The notes under the pieces are model-generated. The model did no database searches. It saw only the letters and a program-made list of their open reading frames with translations, and was not told the DNA's origin. Below, piece after piece: positions 28,314 to 28,320 of a DNA stretch of 28,320 nucleotides. Location of the stretch: positions 1 through 28,320 of the forward strand of contig CANRBD010000003.1 of the NCBI GenBank assembly GCA_947628765.1, in the 5' to 3' direction. The position numbers were made by a program, and so were the translations under genes. Each line of letters opens with the position of its first letter. Positions within the stretch are counted from its first letter, which is position 1. This stretch comes from an uncultured Bacilli bacterium (GTDB lineage Bacteria > Bacillota_I > Bacilli_A > RF39 > UBA660).

Positions 28314-28320
28314 TGCTCTT
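28296..28320 (+). terminator. Terminator hairpin of the rRNA methyltransferase gene (cut by the window end)
   Basis: AAGAGCATT (28296-28304) pairs with AATGCTCTT (28312-28320). The expected T run would lie beyond the window. Confidence 0.75.

Overview
The window is from a low-GC, endospore-forming member of the Bacillota, probably gut-associated and anaerobic. The evidence is AT-rich sequence with A/T-ending codons, strong AGGAGG-type ribosome binding sites, a spore maturation cluster (dacB-spmA-spmB followed by rluB), a gerA-gerC-gerB germinant receptor operon, pyruvate phosphate dikinase, a bile salt hydrolase and a low-potential ferredoxin. TGA is used as a real stop (spmA, gerC) and Trp is TGG, so the code is standard, not the mycoplasma one. 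No RNA genes, insertion sequences, phage genes or CRISPR arrays were seen, and no gene-free stretch exceeds 300 bases.

Layout. 1-2316: the first codons of a leftward gene, an ADP-ribosylglycohydrolase, a small unknown protein, and a radical SAM enzyme. 2351-6185: ppdK and a bile salt hydrolase, each with its own promoter and terminator. 6178-10167: a P-type calcium ATPase, a CmpB-type membrane protein and a lipoprotein. 10166-12664: two tandem membrane-anchored GH25 lysozyme paralogs with SH3 domains. 12665-15636: dacB-spmA-spmB-rluB, with a sigma-E-like promoter. 15635-16252: a leftward gene of unknown function. 16310-21408: the surface-protein locus. 21392-22502: a ferredoxin and a tail-anchored unknown protein. 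22479-26232: the gerA-gerC-gerB operon read leftward from a sigma-G-like promoter. 26295-28320: a pyrimidine 5'-nucleotidase-like HAD protein overlapping an RlmD/RlmCD-type rRNA methyltransferase.

The most unusual part is 16310-21408. Three secreted proteins end in nearly the same cell-wall sorting signal (NVPKTG, hydrophobic stretch, basic tail). Each is driven by the same promoter core: a perfect TTGACA, an AACGT, a G tract, then TGATATAAT. The G tract makes up most of the -35/-10 spacer: 11 G (19-bp spacer) for the first gene, 5G-A-5G (19 bp) for the second, and 9 G (17 bp, the optimum) for the third. This is the design expected of phase-variable promoters that switch by slipped-strand mispairing, as known for Neisseria porA. 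It predicts that in this sequence the third gene is ON and the first two are weak or OFF, with the second locked by its A interruption. The mRNA leaders begin with stem-loops sharing an ATAAAG/CTTTAT inner stem; the outer stems of the first and third differ in sequence but still pair. Upstream of the second and third promoters is a 78-bp direct repeat with one mismatch, which makes the locus able to recombine. A class B sortase with an unusual ~210-residue basic, repeat-bearing cytoplasmic tail lies between the first and second genes under an ordinary promoter. I read this as a small phase-variable surface coat with its own anchoring enzyme. Switching itself is inferred, not observed.
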